Shown here: positions 32,457 through 40,724 of the stretch, in pieces
Numbering within the stretch: position 1 is the stretch's first letter
How the letters are laid out: every line of letters starts with the position of its first letter
DNA from: Nocardioides sp. SYSU D00065
GTDB taxonomy: Bacteria > Actinomycetota > Actinomycetes > Propionibacteriales > Nocardioidaceae
Reading direction: 5' to 3'
NCBI RefSeq assembly: GCF_017916425.1
Contig: NZ_JAFMSX010000001.1
Span: forward strand, 1,550,001 to 1,614,000
DNA length: 64,000 bases
Position numbers and translations under genes: made by a program
Notes under the pieces: model-generated
What the model saw: the letters and a program-made list of their open reading frames with translations, nothing else
The model's database searches: none
Told to the model about the DNA's origin: nothing

Positions 32457-33587
32457 TCAGTGGTCGATGTGGCACGGGCCGGCGGCGGCGTTGATGCAGG
32501 TCTGCACCTTGAGGTCGCCGGTCTCGCCGGGGACGGCGGTGGTGATGGCGCCGTTGCGCAGGTCGCGGACGCTGCCCTCGCGCAGCGGGATGACGCAGCC
32601 CATGCAGATGCCCATGCGGCACCCGCTCGGCATGAGCATCCCGGCCTCCTCCGCGGCGTCGAGGATCGGCGTGGCGCCGTCGAGCTCGATGGTGGTGCCG
32701 GAGGTGAAGGTGACGGTGCCGCCCTCGCCGGGCTCGACCCGCGCGGTGCGAAACTGCTCGGTGGTGAGGGTCAGCCCCGCCGCCTCGTGGTGGGCGGCGA
32801 GGGCGTCGAGCAGGCCGGCGGGACCGCAGGCGAGCGTCGTGCGCTCGGCGAGGTCCGGCACCAGGCCGGGCAGGTCGGCGACGTCGAGCACGCCGTGCTC
32901 GTCGTCGTACCTCGCCACGAGCCGGATCGCGCCGGCCGCGTCGAGGGCCTCGAGGTCGCGGATGAAGATCGAGTCCGGGTGGCTGGGCGCGACGTGGACG
33001 ACCACGATGTCGTGCTCGGCGCTGCGCGAGGGGCGCAGGACGCCCTCGTCGGTGCTCGGGAACAGGTTGCGCAGCATCCCGATGACGGGCGTGATGCCCG
33101 AGCCGGCGGTCACCATGAGGAACTTGCCACCCTCGGGTGGGAGGACGAACTCACCGGCCGCCTGCTCGAGGTGCACCAGGGTGCCGGGGCGCGCCTCGTG
33201 GACGAGGTGGTTGCTCACCAGGCCGTCGGGGACGGCCTTGACGGTGATGGAGATGCGGCCGTCGCGGCGCGGGCCGTGGGTGAGCGAGTACGCGCGCCAC
33301 TGGCGTACGCCGTCGACGTCGATGCCGATGCGGAGGTACTGGCCGGGCACGTGGCCGGCCCAGTCGGCGCCGGGACGGATCACGATGGTCGCCGCGTCGG
33401 CAGTCTCGGGCTCGATGGCCTCGATGCGACCGCGCAGGTCGGCGCCGGAGCGCAGCGGCGCGAACATGTCCAGGAAGTCCGCAGGGAGGTACGGCGTGGT
33501 GGCAGCCTCGGCGACCCGGACCAGGTGGTCGCCCAGTCGGCGGCTGCGCGGCCTGCCGCGGGCCGGGGGTTCGAGAGTCGTGCTCAT
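32457..33587 (-). CDS. Ferredoxin reductase-type oxidoreductase with C-terminal [2Fe-2S] domain
   Basis: 376 residues. FAD motif RAYSLTHG (about 98), NAD(P) motif GSGITPVIGMLR (about 158), and a plant-type [2Fe-2S] domain with CRMGICMGC and a final Cys in VQTC. It transfers electrons from NAD(P)H through FAD and the iron-sulfur cluster to the desaturase encoded next. The start is the ATG before STTLEPP; an upstream open stretch crosses the operator region and is excluded. The N-terminal 50 residues (RLGDHLVRVAEAATTPYLPADFLD) are typical of the desaturase-reductase subgroup. Confidence 0.93.
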   Translation of the reverse strand: MSTTLEPPARGRPRSRRLGDHLVRVAEAATTPYLPADFLDMFAPLRSGADLRGRIEAIEPETADAATIVIRPGADWAGHVPGQYLRIGIDVDGVRQWRAYSLTHGPRRDGRISITVKAVPDGLVSNHLVHEARPGTLVHLEQAAGEFVLPPEGGKFLMVTAGSGITPVIGMLRNLFPSTDEGVLRPSRSAEHDIVVVHVAPSHPDSIFIRDLEALDAAGAIRLVARYDDEHGVLDVADLPGLVPDLAERTTLACGPAGLLDALAAHHEAAGLTLTTEQFRTARVEPGEGGTVTFTSGTTIELDGATPILDAAEEAGMLMPSGCRMGICMGCVIPLREGSVRDLRNGAITTAVPGETGDLKVQTCINAAAGPCHIDH

Positions 33588-33653
33588 GACATCCAATGTG
33601 CCCGATCCTCGGGCTGCCTTCCTGCCCTGCGCACGTGAATCGGCGTTAGGATG

Positions 33654-33670
33654 TTGTTCGTCGCGAACAA
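33654..33670. promoter_or_regulatory. Perfect 17-bp operator dyad between PucR-type regulator and reductase/desaturase operon
   Basis: TTGTTCG-TCG-CGAACAA is a perfect odd-length palindrome, 20 bp before the regulator ATG and 67 bp before the reductase start on the other strand. An A/T-rich tract, unusual for this genome, surrounds it. Autoregulation and control of the desaturase operon from one site is the likely arrangement (inferred). Confidence 0.6.
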
Positions 33671-33690
33671 AACCCTGACCGGGAGTCCCG

Positions 33691-34872
33691 ATGGTCACTC
33701 GTCCCGTGCGTCCCACCACACAAATCCAGACCGTCGTGGGCCTTGACCCCAAGGTCGCCGCGGCGCTGCGCTCACGCTTGGCGGAGGTCGCTGACACCGC
33801 GGTCCTCACCATCGTCGAGGAGGTGCCGAGCTACGCCGGCGCCTGGAGCGGCCGGATGGGCGGGGTGATCCGCAACGCGGTGCAGCTCGCGCTCGGCGGC
33901 TTCTTGACGCTGGCCACCCGGCAGGACGCCGAGGCGCCCAAGGCGCCGGCGATCGAGGGCGCCTACCAGCTCGGGCGCGGCGAGGCCCGCAGCGGCCGAA
34001 CGGTCGACGCGCTGCTCGCCGCCTACCGCGTCGGCGCCCGCGCGTCGTGGCGCGACATGGCCGACGCGGCCGTGGAGGCCGGCGTCGACGCCGGGCAGCT
34101 GGCCCGCTTCGCCGAGCTGGTCTTCGCCTACATCGACGAGCTCTCCGCCTCCTCCGTCGCCGGCCACACCGACGAGCTGGAGAGCAGCGGCCGGGTCCGC
34201 CAGCGCAACCTCGAGCGGCTCGCCCGGGCGCTGCTCACCGGCGCCCCGGCCGACGCGGTCAACGCCGCCGCCGAGCGGGCCGGCTGGGAGCCGCCGGGCG
34301 CCCTGACCGCGGTGGTGCTTCCCGAGTCGCAGGTCTCCCACGCGGTCACCGCGCTCGACCAGCACACGCTCCACCCCGCCGACGACGTGCCCGGCCTCCC
34401 GGAGGGATACGCGTCGCTGCTGGTGCCGACCTCGGGGTCCGCCGGCGCGCGCCGTACGCTCCTGCGCGCCCTGAGCGGCACCGACGCCGTCGTCGGACCG
34501 AGCACGCCGTGGCTCGAGGCGGCCGCGTCACACCGCCGGGCGCTCCGCTGCGCCGCCCTCGGCCTCGACGGCCTCGTCGACTCCGACGACCACCTCGCCT
34601 CGCTGGTGCTGGCCGCCGACCCCGACGCGCGTGCCGACCTGCGGGCCCGGGTGCTCGCCCCGCTCGCCGACCTGCGTCCCGCCACGGCCGACAAGCTCAC
34701 CGACACCCTGCGCAGCTGGCTGCTCAATCACGGCCGGCGCGACGCGGTGGCCGAGGAGCTCTTCGTGCACGCCCAGACCGTGCGCTACCGCGTCGGGCAG
34801 CTGCGCGAGATCTACGGCGACCGGCTGGAGGACCCCGCGTTCGTGCTCGACGCGACGCTTGCGCTGGCGTGA
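33691..34872 (+). CDS. PucR/CdaR-type helix-turn-helix regulator
   Basis: 393 residues. The C-terminal PucR_HTH has LRSWLLNHGRRDAVAEELFVH and QTVRYRVGQLREIYG (about 340-380). The N-terminal half is all-helical (GAWSGRMGGVIRNAVQLALGGFLTLA) and may be a ligand-sensing domain. The middle has the GGDEF-like cleft pattern common in CdaR relatives. Head-to-head with the desaturase operon across a perfect dyad, it likely regulates lipid desaturation. Its effector is unknown. Confidence 0.88.
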   Translation: MVTRPVRPTTQIQTVVGLDPKVAAALRSRLAEVADTAVLTIVEEVPSYAGAWSGRMGGVIRNAVQLALGGFLTLATRQDAEAPKAPAIEGAYQLGRGEARSGRTVDALLAAYRVGARASWRDMADAAVEAGVDAGQLARFAELVFAYIDELSASSVAGHTDELESSGRVRQRNLERLARALLTGAPADAVNAAAERAGWEPPGALTAVVLPESQVSHAVTALDQHTLHPADDVPGLPEGYASLLVPTSGSAGARRTLLRALSGTDAVVGPSTPWLEAAASHRRALRCAALGLDGLVDSDDHLASLVLAADPDARADLRARVLAPLADLRPATADKLTDTLRSWLLNHGRRDAVAEELFVHAQTVRYRVGQLREIYGDRLEDPAFVLDATLALA

Positions 34873-34918
34873 GGGTGTGCCGCTGGCGGGCGGCGTGGGG
34901 CTGGCGGTGGCGGTGGCG

Positions 34919-35213
34919 GCGGTGGCTGAGCCACATTTCGGCGGCACCTGGTGTGGCTCACGCACCGGTGGCGGGCTCGCCGTACGTGGGCCCACCCCAG
35001 CGGTGACCCAGCCACATCCCAGCGCCCGCGCACGTGGCTCACGCACCGCCCACCGGCGCGACCTACGACGACCCCACCCCCGCGGTGGCCCAGCCACATC
35101 CCAGCGCCCGCGCATGTGGCTCACGCACCGCCAGCGGGCGCGGCGTACGTCGACCCCACCCCCGCGGTGACCCAGCCACATCCGCGCGGCCAGGGATGTG
35201 GCTCACGCACCGC
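34919..35213. repeat. Array 2: four 82-bp-period hairpin units, same family as array 1
   Basis: Hairpins start at 34919, 35000, 35082 and 35164. Each is 50 bp with GCGGTG, 4 nt, AGCCACAT, loop, (A/C)GTGGCT or ATGTGGCT, 4 nt, CACCGC or CACCGG. The inner stem is 6, 8 and 10 bp in units 2 to 4. Loop and linker sequences differ from array 1 but stem, spacing and period are kept. The last unit contains the stop codon of the convergent hydrolase gene (35203-35205). The 330-bp gap between the two genes holds nothing else visible. Confidence 0.88.
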
Positions 35214-35943
35214 CAGGCAGGGCGCACACCGACGCCAGCCAGGACGCGACCGTCGAGGCGAGGAGGTCCCCGTGGGTCAGCGGCACCATGTGGCCGCCGC
35301 GCCGGAGCGTCACCGCGCGCGACCCGGCCGGCCCGAGGGAGGCGAGGGCGCGGGTCCAGTCCTCCGGGCAGATCCGGTCGTGGCGTCCGCGCACGACGAG
35401 GACGGGGCAGCGTACGGCTCGGAGGTCGCCGCGGACGTCCTCGCGCCGCGCGCGGTCCATGGTGCGGGCCATCCAGACCGGGCCGGCGCGGGTGTAGCTG
35501 CGCACCAGGAACGGCACCTGTGCGGGACGCTCCCACGCTGCCGTGCGCAGCCACCGGGCCGCCAGCCGCGGCCAGGTGTCGGCACGCGGATCGGTCGTCG
35601 GCCCCACCAGTACGAGCGCGGCCACCCGGTCCGGCGCGAGGGCCGCCGCTCGGGCGACCACCTGGCAGGAAGCGGAGTGGCCGACGAGCACCACGCCCGC
35701 AGGGAGGTCGGCCGTCAGACGCTCGCCGAGCGCGGCCGGTCGCAGGTCGTCGGCGCGAGAGGGGCGCCGGCCGTAGCCGGGCATCGCTCGGACGACGCCG
35801 GACGGCGCGAGCGCCAGGAAGGTCGTACGCCACTCCGCCGCCTCGAGCCCGAGTCCGGGCACGCACACGAGCGCCGGGACGGTCGGGGGCGCGGGGCGGT
35901 GGTCGCTCAAGGCGGCGCCGTACCCGCGACGGCGCCCGGTCAT
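35203..35943 (-). CDS. Alpha/beta hydrolase
   Basis: 246 residues. Oxyanion segment VCVPGLGLEAAEW, nucleophile elbow VGHSASCQ (Ser near 93), acid in RGRHDRICPEDW and His in RRGGHMVPL. Cytosolic, with no signal peptide. Substrate not evident. The ATG encoding MTGRRRGYG is taken; an upstream ATG is possible but lies in Arg-rich, probably non-coding sequence. The 3-prime end, including the stop, runs into the last 82-bp repeat unit, so the repeat may have reshaped the C-terminus. Confidence 0.85.
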   Translation of the reverse strand: MTGRRRGYGAALSDHRPAPPTVPALVCVPGLGLEAAEWRTTFLALAPSGVVRAMPGYGRRPSRADDLRPAALGERLTADLPAGVVLVGHSASCQVVARAAALAPDRVAALVLVGPTTDPRADTWPRLAARWLRTAAWERPAQVPFLVRSYTRAGPVWMARTMDRARREDVRGDLRAVRCPVLVVRGRHDRICPEDWTRALASLGPAGSRAVTLRRGGHMVPLTHGDLLASTVASWLASVCALPGGA

Positions 35944-36058
35944 GCCCGCCCGGCCGAGGGGCCGTGCCGGCGGTGCGACGCTTGTCACCCCGGCGTGTCG
36001 CCCACGACACGCCGGCGACACGGCGGTCGGTCGCCGGCGAGCGGCCCCGAGCCGCGCC

Positions 36059-38428
36059 TCAGCGGTCGACCGGCCGGGGCAGGAAGGCGAACTGCGCGGT
36101 CTTGGCGGGCAGGTCCGGCAGCGGTGCCGGAACGGTCGTGACCGGGCCCAGTTCCGCCCCGAGCCGCCGCAGCAGCGCCACCGACTTGGTGTTGGCGACG
36201 TCGGGCTCGAGGACGAGGCGGCGTACGGCCGGGTCGGCGAAGAGGTGGGCGACGAGGTACGCCAGCAGCTCGGCCGTCGTGCCCGCGCGGGCGGCGTCGT
36301 CGGCGAGGAAGAGGTGGACCCCGAGGTCGCCGGGGCGGCGGTCGTAGTGCTCGCCGACCGCGTCGACGAACGGGTCGTAGGTCTGGACGAGCCCGACCGG
36401 GCGGCCGTCGAGGAGCACGAGGTCGGCGGTGAGGTGGTCCTGCTCGTGGATCCAGCCGTAGATCGCGGCCACCTCCTCGACCGAGCGCATCCCCATGCCC
36501 CAGAACGCGGCGCGCGGCTCGGTGAACCAGCCGTGGAGCAGGGGTGCGTCGCCCGCCGGGCCGACGGCGCGCAGGCTGAACCTGCCGGTGCCGGCGGGGA
36601 CGGCAGCAGGCGGGGTGACGGGGAGCAAGGTGGCGTCCTTCCAGGCGGTGAACTGGTCGTCGTGGTGGGGCGTGCCCGCGGAGCCGCCGGCGCCCAGCGG
36701 CACCGCCCATCGGCTGCGGGAGCGGTCCGCCAGGTCCCACACGAGGCGGGCTACCGGCCCGGAGATCGACATGTCGGTGCCGGGCACCGACGAGGTGGCG
36801 GTGACGCACTCGATGTCCCCGCCGAGCGGGCTGCCGGCGACGGACGGGAGGTGCGCGGCGGCGTCGAGGCCGAGGTCGGCGAGGGCGTGGACAGGCGTGA
36901 AGCGGTGCCGGTCGCCCCACGGCTGGTCGGGCAGTGCCGCCACCTGCGCGAGTGAGGCGCGGGCCAGCTCCTCGAGGTCGAGTCCCGCGGGTGGGTCGGC
37001 GACGAGCTCGGGCAGCGCCCGGGCGACGCGGGTCGGCAGGTGCCACCACGGGGCCAGCACCTCGCCGTGGACGGGCGGTGCGGCCACCCGGGCCGGCGCG
37101 AGCAGGGGGTGGGCCACCACGGCGGCGACCAGCGCGTCGCGCACGGCCGCGAAGGCACCGGCGGCCACTGACCCGGCGGCCATCGAGCGGTCCCACCGCC
37201 GCAGCCGCTCGACCAGGGCCGCGCTCGGCGACGGAAGGTCGCGCAGCCCGAGGAGCAGGTCGAGCAGCGCGCCGCCCGCGGTGTCGTGCTCGTCGGCGAG
37301 GACGGCCGCGGCGCCGGCGACGCCGACCGGTCCGGCGTCCAACAGCGCGGCGATGCGGTCGCGCCGCCACGGCGGGGCGAAACGGTCCGCGAGGCCGTCC
37401 CAGCGCTCGTCCGTGCGGTCGTTGGCGCTGACCACCACCGCGTCGGCCGCCACCTCGATCTGGGGCAGCTCGGCCCACCCGACCCACTCGCCGTCGCGGC
37501 GTACGGGCACCCGGCCGGCCACCCGGTGGAGCACCCGCCCGGCGGTGTCGGCGACGAGCACGTTGTTGACCGGCTCCACCCAGTGCTCGAGGGCGGCGTC
37601 GACGTCGGCGACGGTGCGCGCGCGCAGCAGCGGCAGCAGGGCGGCGAACCCGACGTCGCCGAGCTCGCTGGTGGGCGTGCGCACCCGCAGGCGGCCGCCG
37701 ACGACCGAGACGTCCTGGTAGTCGGCCATCGCGTTGGTGACCGCCCACGCGACGTGCCCGGTGTGCCCGAAGTGCTGCACCCCCGGCACGCCCGGGAACG
37801 CCAGCCCGACGACGTCGAGCTCGTCGCAGGCCAGCCCGACCTGCTGGTAGATCCCGGGCGACTCGAAGACGCGGTGCGGGTCCGCGCCGATCAGCGGCGA
37901 CCGGGTCGTCGTACGCCCGCCTCCGACGGCGAAGGCGTTGCTGCCGTGCGGCGGCTCGCCGACCCCCAGCAGCGCGGCCAGCCGCGGGTCGAGGCCGGGG
38001 CCGACCGAGCGCGCCCACAGCCGGGTCGGGAACCCGGCGAACAGCACGTGCTGCACCAGGAACACCGCCAGCGGGGTCCACACCTGCCAGCTCCCGGGCC
38101 TGGGGCGCCCCACGAGCTCCGGCGCGGACGCCCCCTCGGCGAAACCGGCGCGCACGCCGTGGACGTACGCCGCCACGAACTCCTGCGACTCGCCCGGCAG
38201 CGCGTCGAAGCCCCTGCGGGCCGTGCCCTCGATGTCGACGTCGCGGGCGAACGCGTCCCAGGCACCGGAGCCGCCGAGCGCGCCGACCCGGCCCTCGCCG
38301 CGCAGCCGCTCGACCTCGAGCTGCCAGGCGCGGTCGCGGGCGGTGACCCGGCCCTGCTCGTGCGCGAGCTCGAGGATGCTGCCGGCGCGGACGTGAGGGA
38401 CGCCGTACGCGTCGCGGCGCACGCTCAT
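36059..38428 (-). CDS. Fusion protein: penicillin-acylase-type Ntn hydrolase + GNAT acyltransferase
   Basis: 789 residues. Residues 1-600 follow the penicillin-acylase fold: RRDAYGVPHVRA at the start, an autoproteolysis site HG/SNAFAVGGGRTTT (Ser163 as the N-terminal nucleophile after cleavage), GADPHRVFESPG and GHTGHVAWAVTNAMADYQDV. No signal peptide, unlike exported acylases such as PvdQ. Residues about 605-785 form a siderophore-type GNAT domain (AAFWGMGMRSVEEVAAIYGW, GDLGVHLFLADD, RRLVLEPDVANTKSVALLRR) homologous to the stand-alone GNAT encoded two genes upstream. It is last in the des operon (4-nt overlap with desD). Probable role: adding, removing or exchanging an acyl group on the hydroxamate siderophore or a precursor. 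Confidence 0.88.
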   Translation of the reverse strand: MSVRRDAYGVPHVRAGSILELAHEQGRVTARDRAWQLEVERLRGEGRVGALGGSGAWDAFARDVDIEGTARRGFDALPGESQEFVAAYVHGVRAGFAEGASAPELVGRPRPGSWQVWTPLAVFLVQHVLFAGFPTRLWARSVGPGLDPRLAALLGVGEPPHGSNAFAVGGGRTTTRSPLIGADPHRVFESPGIYQQVGLACDELDVVGLAFPGVPGVQHFGHTGHVAWAVTNAMADYQDVSVVGGRLRVRTPTSELGDVGFAALLPLLRARTVADVDAALEHWVEPVNNVLVADTAGRVLHRVAGRVPVRRDGEWVGWAELPQIEVAADAVVVSANDRTDERWDGLADRFAPPWRRDRIAALLDAGPVGVAGAAAVLADEHDTAGGALLDLLLGLRDLPSPSAALVERLRRWDRSMAAGSVAAGAFAAVRDALVAAVVAHPLLAPARVAAPPVHGEVLAPWWHLPTRVARALPELVADPPAGLDLEELARASLAQVAALPDQPWGDRHRFTPVHALADLGLDAAAHLPSVAGSPLGGDIECVTATSSVPGTDMSISGPVARLVWDLADRSRSRWAVPLGAGGSAGTPHHDDQFTAWKDATLLPVTPPAAVPAGTGRFSLRAVGPAGDAPLLHGWFTEPRAAFWGMGMRSVEEVAAIYGWIHEQDHLTADLVLLDGRPVGLVQTYDPFVDAVGEHYDRRPGDLGVHLFLADDAARAGTTAELLAYLVAHLFADPAVRRLVLEPDVANTKSVALLRRLGAELGPVTTVPAPLPDLPAKTAQFAFLPRPVDR

Positions 38429-40197
38429 CCGGCGGCGGCCGGGTTGCGCAGCGTGCCCGCGAAGATCAGCGACTCCGCCTGGTCGGACAGGTCGACCATC
38501 TGCAGCGTGTTGCGCAGCTGCAGCCGGTTGAGGCAGCTGTGCGCGAACTCCGGGCGGAGCAGGTCGTACGTCGCCGCCGCGCGGGCCAGCTCGGGATGGT
38601 CGGCGGCGTGGCCGGCGACGCACTCGCGCACCAGCGCCCAGAACCTGTCGTCGGCCAGCAGGCCGGCGCGGGCGAGGATCGCCCCGAGGTGGCGCAGGAA
38701 GCCGTCGAAGACGTCGGTGTGGATCGACAGCGCCGCGAGGTCCGGCGTCACGACGGCGCGGATCCGCTCGACGCCGTCGGGCAACGGCCGGCCGGTGAGC
38801 ACCGCGACCTCCTCGCCGATGTCCTTCATCACCATCCGGACCGGCACGTGGTCGCGCAGCACCATGACGAGGTTCTCGCCGTGCGGCATGAAGGCGAGGT
38901 CGTGGGCGAGCAGGCAGTGCACGAGCGGACGCAGGTACGCACGCAGGTAGCGCGCCACCCACTCCTCCGCGTCGAGCCCGGACGCGGCGACGAGCTCGGC
39001 GACGAGGGGCACCCCGTCGCGGTCGCGGTGCAGCAGCGACGCCATGGTGGCGAGCCGCTCGCCCTCGGCGAGCCCGGGCACGGGGCTCTCGCGCCACAGC
39101 GCGGCCACCATCTTGCGCTGCGGCGAGGACACCGGCAGGCGGTGGTAGGCGTCGCCGGTCCAGCCGATGGCCGCGTGCTCGCGCAGCACCGTGAAGCCGC
39201 TCGCCGCCAGCTCCTCGTCGGCCGCCACGAGCTCGGCGACCCAGTCGTTGATCGCGGGGGTCGCCGCCATGTACGCCGGGCTGAGCCCGCGCACGAAGCC
39301 CATGTTCTGGATCGCGAGCGCGACCTTGACGTAGGACCGCTCGGGATGCGCGAGCGGGAAGAAGGTGCGGATGGACTGCTGGGCACGGTGGGGCGCGTCG
39401 ACCTCCCCGAGCCAGACCAGCGCCTCGCGCGCGACGTCCGGCGCGAACGTCACGGCGATCCGGTTGACCCACTGCCACGGGTGGACCGGGAGGTAGAGGT
39501 AGTCGGCAGGGTCGAGCCCGCGGTCGCGCAGCCGCTTCTCGAAGTCCACGAGGACGTCGGGGCCGAGCTCGGCGAGGTAGTGCTCCTCCTCGGTCCGGCC
39601 GGCCGAGAGCGAGAGCAGCGCCTCGTCGCGGCGTACGCCGAGCCAGTGCAGGCGCACGTCCGCCCCGGCCTCGGGCGCGAAGCGGGCGTGGTCGTCGACA
39701 CCGAACCCGATGCGGCCGTTGCAGGCGATGAAGCCGGGGTGCCCCTCGGTCATCGCCGCCTCGATGGTCTGGTGGTCGGCGTGGACGAGGTCGGCGGACG
39801 AGAGCCGGTGGTGGGAGAGCTTCCAGGCGGCGGAGGCGAGCGTGGCGGCGACCTCCTCGAGGTACACCGCGAGCAGGTGGTCGGGGATTCCGAGCCGGTC
39901 GTTGCAGTCGATCACGAAGTCCTGCGCGTCGACCGTCGCGGGACGCCCGGCGACCGTGCGCACCAGCGAGTCGGGCTCGACGACCCAGTGCTCGAGCGGG
40001 TGGCGCGTAGCCGTGAAGGCGTACGTCGCGGCGCCCAGGTCGAGCCGCCACCCGTCCGCGGACGGCTCGTCGCGGGTGGGCTCGAGCAGCCGCTCGTGGG
40101 TGAGCTCGGCGATCGCCTTGGCGACGAGCGCGCGGTGGGCGCGCGCCATCGTCGCCGGGACGAGGTGGGCGGTGAGGTCGGTCGGGTCGATGGTCAT
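38425..40197 (-). CDS. desD: NIS siderophore synthetase, DesD-like (IucA/IucC family)
   Basis: 590 residues, standard length. Motifs include HADHQTIEAAMTEGHPGF and CNGRIGFG (ATP/carboxylate region), LPVHPWQW (about 230), and the FhuF-like C-terminal half with HDLAFMPHGENLV and KDIGEEVAVL. DesD-type enzymes adenylate the succinyl carboxylate and join and cyclise N-hydroxy-N-succinylcadaverine units into ferrioxamines. It overlaps both neighbours by 4 nt within the des operon. The exact product cannot be read from sequence. Confidence 0.92.
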   Translation of the reverse strand: MTIDPTDLTAHLVPATMARAHRALVAKAIAELTHERLLEPTRDEPSADGWRLDLGAATYAFTATRHPLEHWVVEPDSLVRTVAGRPATVDAQDFVIDCNDRLGIPDHLLAVYLEEVAATLASAAWKLSHHRLSSADLVHADHQTIEAAMTEGHPGFIACNGRIGFGVDDHARFAPEAGADVRLHWLGVRRDEALLSLSAGRTEEEHYLAELGPDVLVDFEKRLRDRGLDPADYLYLPVHPWQWVNRIAVTFAPDVAREALVWLGEVDAPHRAQQSIRTFFPLAHPERSYVKVALAIQNMGFVRGLSPAYMAATPAINDWVAELVAADEELAASGFTVLREHAAIGWTGDAYHRLPVSSPQRKMVAALWRESPVPGLAEGERLATMASLLHRDRDGVPLVAELVAASGLDAEEWVARYLRAYLRPLVHCLLAHDLAFMPHGENLVMVLRDHVPVRMVMKDIGEEVAVLTGRPLPDGVERIRAVVTPDLAALSIHTDVFDGFLRHLGAILARAGLLADDRFWALVRECVAGHAADHPELARAAATYDLLRPEFAHSCLNRLQLRNTLQMVDLSDQAESLIFAGTLRNPAAAG

Positions 40198-40724
40198 GCG
40201 GCTCCTCCGGTGGCGGCGGTGAACTGCTCACGCGTGCAGAAGCTGAGCGCGGCGGTCTTGTCGGGCAGCTCGACGTGGCGGGCGACGACGAAGCCGACGG
40301 CGGCGTTGAGGACGGCGATGCGGGCGTTGCGGGCGTCGGGCTCGACGACGACGCGGCGCACGGCCGGGTCGGCGAAGCACTCGGCCATCACGCGCCGCAT
40401 CACCGCCCTCGTGAAGCCGTGGACGGGCGTGTCGGTGGGCGCGACGAGGAGGTGCATGCCGACGTCACCGGCGCGCAGCTCCGGCAGCCCGGCGAGCGGC
40501 GAGTGGGCCGGGGCGTAGAGCTCCATCAGGAACGCGGGCACGCCGTCGGCGCGGCCGAGCAGCGCCTCGTGGTGCGGGTCGGCGGCGATGCGGGCGTACT
40601 CCTCGTGCACCTGCTGCGGCGTCGCGTCCTGCATGCCCCAGAAGACGGAGCGAGGGTGGGTGACCCACGCGTGGAGGAGGAATGCGTCGCGGGCCGGGTC
40701 GAGGGGCTCGACGGTGAGCCTCAT
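40194..40724 (-). CDS. desC: Siderophore GNAT acyltransferase, DesC-like
   Basis: 176 residues of the RhbD/IucB-type GNAT family. HPRSVFWGMQDAT near 32, GDVGMHLLVAP near 92, and RRVVVEPDARNARIAVLNAA near 137 contain the acyl-CoA-binding and substrate strands. DesC-type enzymes acylate N-hydroxycadaverine from acyl-CoA, with succinyl and acetyl donors in known systems. It is shorter than the GNAT domain carried by the acylase fusion but clearly homologous to it. The start overlaps the stop of desB. Confidence 0.88.
   Translation of the reverse strand: MRLTVEPLDPARDAFLLHAWVTHPRSVFWGMQDATPQQVHEEYARIAADPHHEALLGRADGVPAFLMELYAPAHSPLAGLPELRAGDVGMHLLVAPTDTPVHGFTRAVMRRVMAECFADPAVRRVVVEPDARNARIAVLNAAVGFVVARHVELPDKTAALSFCTREQFTAATGGAA

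Noticed and set aside
36059-40231. One 1390-codon protein covering the acylase and synthetase region
   Set aside because: The frame upstream of 38428 is antisense-like composition in the acylase frame; ATG 38428 overlaps the stop of the well-supported desD.
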